In this document: positions 32,353 through 35,275 of the stretch, in pieces
Layout: every line of letters begins with the position of its first letter
How positions within the stretch are numbered: the first letter of the stretch is position 1
DNA from: Candidatus Gastranaerophilales bacterium
Lineage (GTDB): Bacteria; Cyanobacteriota; Vampirovibrionia; Gastranaerophilales; Gastranaerophilaceae
NCBI GenBank assembly: GCA_944324195.1
Contig: CALUVJ010000012.1
Span: 1-35,275, forward strand
DNA length: 35,275 bases
Reading direction: 5' to 3'
The notes under the pieces: generated by a model
Told to the model about the DNA's origin: nothing
Database searches by the model: none
What the model saw: only the letters and a program-made list of their open reading frames with translations
Translations under genes and position numbers: made by a program

Positions 32353-33240
32353 TCAACTTTCTTGTATTATTTCGTCAATATAAGTATTTTTCCAAACAAT
32401 GCCAAGTTGTGCGGCGATATCCATATCACAATCTTTTATAATTATATTACTATCATCATTCGCTTGAATTTCATTTATAATACGGCCACAATATACACCT
32501 AAAAACTCTATGAAATAAATTTTTTCTTCTAATATATCTTCTTTTGCATATTTTAAATAAGCATTGGTATCTTTATTTATATAAAATACTGGAGAGCCTG
32601 ACATTCCTGAACGAGTACTAGTATCAACATAAAACATATTCCTATTAAATAATGTAGTTGCAATACTACCTTTTTTCCATATTGAAGAACCTGAGTCGTC
32701 TCTTTTCCCTAAAGGATATCCTAAAATAAAAACATTGTCTGAGGGATGGATAATGTCTTTAGATTTAAATTTTTCATAATATTCTGCATTAACGCAAATA
32801 GGTTTTAATTTTTTTCCATGGGAATTATATGTTACATTTATTGGCAAAACTGCAATATCGACATATTCATTGTTATTGTATTTTTTTGCTTTGAAGAGAG
32901 GATTTCCATCATCATCTAGTAATTGAAACTCACAAATGACACAATTTCCTATTGTGATTTCTGTGGTTTTATCATCCATCCAACCATAAATATAAACCTT
33001 GATTTTATTTGGTATAGCTAAGTTGCTATGTTGTGGAGTGTAAACACCATTTTTATCAAGTTTTGGTTCTCTACCACTCATAACATGAAAATTGGAAACT
33101 AAGTAGTGTTGATTTTGTTTTTTATAACAAAAAGCTGTTGCATTAGATAAAATACATTCGTCAAAATAGGTTTCCACATAAAATGAAGAGAACGATAAAT
33201 AATCTATTGGATTATGAGAAGACAGTGTTGGAAAAGGCAT
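32353..33240 (-). CDS. Trypsin-like serine protease linked to the restriction operon
   Basis: A 295-residue protein with a complete chymotrypsin-fold catalytic triad: His52 in SNFHVMSG, Asp128 in EYVDIAVLPI and Ser214 in RSGMSGSPVF. NVFILGYPLG precedes the serine loop, as in HtrA-like or Trypsin_2 peptidases. No signal peptide, membrane helix or PDZ domain is visible, so a cytosolic protease is likely. It starts 25 bases after the DpnII-type gene on the same strand and appears to be the fourth gene of that operon. An anti-phage or regulatory role is suggested only by this position. Confidence 0.8.
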   Translation of the reverse strand: MPFPTLSSHNPIDYLSFSSFYVETYFDECILSNATAFCYKKQNQHYLVSNFHVMSGREPKLDKNGVYTPQHSNLAIPNKIKVYIYGWMDDKTTEITIGNCVICEFQLLDDDGNPLFKAKKYNNNEYVDIAVLPINVTYNSHGKKLKPICVNAEYYEKFKSKDIIHPSDNVFILGYPLGKRDDSGSSIWKKGSIATTLFNRNMFYVDTSTRSGMSGSPVFYINKDTNAYLKYAKEDILEEKIYFIEFLGVYCGRIINEIQANDDSNIIIKDCDMDIAAQLGIVWKNTYIDEIIQES

Positions 33241-33265
33241 ATAAAATTTTCACTTTCTTATGTTT

Positions 33266-34120
33266 TTATAGGTTAAACAAAATTTCATTTTCTAAATCTT
33301 GAATATTATAAACTGTATCTAAAACATCAAAAGTTTCTTCAAGATTGTTTTTAGCACTATTCCAGCCACAACCATCAGTAAACCAGATAAATGTCACCCC
33401 ATCTATTGTTGCAACTTCTTGTGCGAGCGTTTTATAACTTCTTGCTGTTTCGTTTAACTTTGAGCCTCCGCCAGCATAGAAATTAGTTTCAATTACATAA
33501 ACTTGTTTATCTGTTTTTATTACAAAATCAAAACGTTTTTCCATTTTACCTTGATTAGAAATTGCCGACAAATTTACATTCCATTTTTGCTCAATTTCAT
33601 GGATATACATTTCTTTAAAGTAATTTTGCCCCTTAACAAAACCTGCTTTTTGAATATAACTTTCAACAAGATTTTCCATTAAATGCCCGCCACGATTTTT
33701 ACGAGCATTAGAATCTAAGCCTGTTTCAACACCTGTTGCATAATCTACTAAATTATTTACAATATGGTTTTGTAGCAAATCAAAAAGTTTCGTTTTTCTC
33801 ATAAACATCTTGTATTCTTCAATAGAATAATTCATTTTCTTGAATGAAAAATTATATTCCCCATCCTTATCTATTGTATAAATTTCATTAGCCCTAACAG
33901 CTAAAAGCAAAGGAATGCATTTTAGAGTTTCAGGATATTTTTTTATAATATTTTCAAAATCTTGTTCAATATTTTTTGAACCAACTAAAGAGTTTAAAAT
34001 ATTTAACTCAACTTTTAAGTTATCTATATTTTTAGTAATTTTATCAAAATCTGCATAATAGCCATAATCTGCAATACAAGGTCTAAAAGTAGATAACCAT
34101 TCTTTAAAATTTCTAGTCAT
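33266..34120 (-). CDS. dpnB: Type II restriction endonuclease, DpnII/MboI family (GATC)
   Basis: A 284-residue endonuclease of the DpnII family, whose members cut unmethylated GATC. Family landmarks: the N-terminal KEWLSTFRPCIADYGYYADF, the segment NRGGHLMENLVESYIQ (143-156), and the catalytic region RFDFVIKTDKQVYVIETNFY (196-215) continuing GGGSKLNETARSYK. Asp198 and Glu211 fit the PD-(D/E)xK core. It overlaps the methylase gene by eight bases, so protector and toxin are translated together. Specificity for GATC is inferred from the family and from the Dam-like partner. Confidence 0.92.
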   Translation of the reverse strand: MTRNFKEWLSTFRPCIADYGYYADFDKITKNIDNLKVELNILNSLVGSKNIEQDFENIIKKYPETLKCIPLLLAVRANEIYTIDKDGEYNFSFKKMNYSIEEYKMFMRKTKLFDLLQNHIVNNLVDYATGVETGLDSNARKNRGGHLMENLVESYIQKAGFVKGQNYFKEMYIHEIEQKWNVNLSAISNQGKMEKRFDFVIKTDKQVYVIETNFYAGGGSKLNETARSYKTLAQEVATIDGVTFIWFTDGCGWNSAKNNLEETFDVLDTVYNIQDLENEILFNL

Positions 34121-34955
34121 AATTCCTCACTAAAACTTCTGTAATTTTACCTCTACCATTAGCATTAGCGTTTACTGCCCGAGAAGCAAAAACTTTTTTT
34201 ATTTCATAATTTGCATATAATTCATTTACTAATTTAGTATCAGAATTAGATAGCATAAACATTACACCTTTTGAATCTAATTCATCACAGACTTCTCTCA
34301 GCTTAAACTGCATATCTAAATCAAAACCATCCTTTGTATATGAAGTAAAACTAGAAGTCTCATTTAATGGAACATAAGGAGGGTCAAAATAGACAAAATC
34401 GCCTTTTTGGACTTTCTCTAAAATCGCTGAAAAATCTGTACATTTAATTTCTGTATCTTTAAGTAATTTTGAACAATTTATCAAATTATCTGCATCAACA
34501 ATTCTTGGATTTTTATAGTTTCCAAACGGGACATTAAATTGTCCTTGAGAATTTACTCTATACAATCCGTTAAAACAAGTCCTATTTAAGTATATAAAAC
34601 GACTTGCTTTTTCTATATTTGAAAGTGTTGAATATTTTTCAGTTCGATCTAAATTTCTTATTTCTAAAAAATATTCTTTTGATACTTTATGCTTATTCAG
34701 ATCTGAAATTAATTCATAAACATTATCACGAACAGTTAAATATAAATTTATCAACTCCTCGTTCATATCTGAAATGTAGGCATTTTGCGGTTGCAACTCA
34801 AAAAACAGAGCTCCTCCACCGATAAAAGGTTCAAAATATCTGTTGTATAGCTTTGGCATATTTTTGAGCAGTTCAAACATAAGCTGACGTTTCCCGCCAA
34901 CCCATTTAACAATCGGATATGTTTCATTTTTCAATTGTTCTAAAACTACTGCCAT
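34113..34955 (-). CDS. dpnM: DNA adenine methyltransferase, Dam/DpnM type (GATC)
   Basis: N6-adenine methyltransferase, alpha class, 280 residues. KWVGGKRQL (17-25) is the family N-terminus, PFIGGGALFFEL (43-54) is the SAM-binding motif I, and DPPY (191-194) is the catalytic motif IV. NRTCFNGLYRVN and FGNYKNP are typical of the Dam/DpnM branch. It protects host GATC sites from the endonuclease encoded next to it. It overlaps the DpnA-like gene by ten bases and the endonuclease gene by eight. Confidence 0.94.
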   Translation of the reverse strand: MAVVLEQLKNETYPIVKWVGGKRQLMFELLKNMPKLYNRYFEPFIGGGALFFELQPQNAYISDMNEELINLYLTVRDNVYELISDLNKHKVSKEYFLEIRNLDRTEKYSTLSNIEKASRFIYLNRTCFNGLYRVNSQGQFNVPFGNYKNPRIVDADNLINCSKLLKDTEIKCTDFSAILEKVQKGDFVYFDPPYVPLNETSSFTSYTKDGFDLDMQFKLREVCDELDSKGVMFMLSNSDTKLVNELYANYEIKKVFASRAVNANANGRGKITEVLVRNYD

Positions 34956-35275
34956 ACTTTTTCTTTCTTTGAAAATATTTGTTTAAATCTTTTAATTGAA
35001 AGGTCTAAGTATTCTTTTTCTAAATCAATTCCAATAAATTTTCTTCCCAACTCTAAAGCCATTATACCAGTTGTTGAGCTTCCTGTAAAAGGGTCTAGAA
35101 TTAAATCATCTTTGTTTGTTGAAGCTAAAATTATACGCCTTAACAATTCTAAAGGTTTTTGTGTTGGGTGTTTTCCAAATTCTTTTTCATAGCTTTTAGG
35201 AGTTCCTATTGCCCAAACTGAACGCATTTGTTTTTCTGGTTTTTTGATAAAATCTTCACTCCAATTACCATTTTT
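34946..35275 (-). CDS. dpnA: Second methyltransferase, DpnA-like (partial)
   Basis: C-terminal part of a beta-class N6-adenine methyltransferase; the frame stays open to the right window edge, so the N-terminus is missing. Visible are NWSEDFIKKPEKQMRSVWAI, then FGKHPTQKPLELLRRIILAS and DPFTGSSTTGIMALELGRKF (SAM-binding loop), all typical of the DpnA/M.DpnIIB branch. An internal Met at 35227 is not the true start. In Streptococcus pneumoniae DpnA methylates single-stranded GATC and protects incoming transforming DNA. Here it is upstream of the Dam-like gene, unlike the dpnM-dpnA-dpnB order I recall for pneumococcus. Confidence 0.88.
   Translation of the reverse strand, partial: KNGNWSEDFIKKPEKQMRSVWAIGTPKSYEKEFGKHPTQKPLELLRRIILASTNKDDLILDPFTGSSTTGIMALELGRKFIGIDLEKEYLDLSIKRFKQIFSKKEKVWQ

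Overview
The window is AT-rich (roughly 35% GC by eye), densely packed bacterial DNA. It most likely comes from an uncultured, non-photosynthetic relative of the cyanobacteria (class Vampirovibrionia/'Melainabacteria', order Gastranaerophilales). Three things point there: a cyanobacterial-type principal sigma factor, a stand-alone DprA/SLOG protein of a type I know from cyanobacteria, and lineage-specific proteins that begin with an Ile-Ser-Ser-Ile-Asn-like N-terminus and carry PSFK motifs. KdsC (Kdo synthesis), MurJ, a SpoIID-type glycanase, an AmiC-type amidase and NagZ fit a diderm cell with peptidoglycan. The taxon is inferred from remembered family resemblance, not from a search.

Layout. 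1-5610: start of an unknown gene on the left edge, PcrA/UvrD helicase (minus), then a DprA-like protein, a HEAT-like protein, a small orphan (minus) and KdsC. 5700-7713: a lineage-specific membrane protein behind a clear promoter with a palindrome at its start site. 7730-12371: an overlapping operon cysS - spoIID-like - murJ. 12418-16108: cdd, a small CxxC protein, a 7TM-HD phosphodiesterase (PgpH/YqfF), ybeY and dgkA, an order close to the one in Firmicutes. 16153-22126: gltX, a secreted amidase, then dnaG and the sigma factor in a one-base-overlapping pair. 22212-25630: a coiled-coil protein, a small secreted repeat protein, nagZ, a double zinc-ribbon protein, and dut preceded by a small orphan.

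25645-26309 is the strangest part. Two nearly identical 124-bp, highly structured repeats stand in tandem directly before tRNA-Leu(GAG), and the tRNA occupies the third period of the array. Behind the tRNA is its terminator, then a second partial copy of its 3' end that is interrupted by about 95 bp and has its own terminator. This looks like an integration or duplication scar.

26469-31568 (minus) is a surface-polysaccharide operon: a protein with two similar Rossmann-like halves, a methyltransferase, a glycosyltransferase, and a fusion of an iron-sulfur FrhB-type reductase with a polysaccharide pyruvyl transferase. 31731-31795 is a REP-like palindromic repeat. tRNA-Ser(GGA) follows, then about 360 bp of non-coding DNA with repeated TGTACGGATA motifs.

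32353-35275 (minus) is a defence cassette: two methyltransferases (DpnA-like, cut by the window edge, and DpnM/Dam-like), a DpnII-family GATC endonuclease, and a trypsin-like protease as the apparent fourth gene. GATC is strikingly rare across the whole window. Several genes (nagZ, dnaG, cdd) have a -10 box only 6-7 bases before the ATG and no Shine-Dalgarno, which suggests leaderless transcripts.
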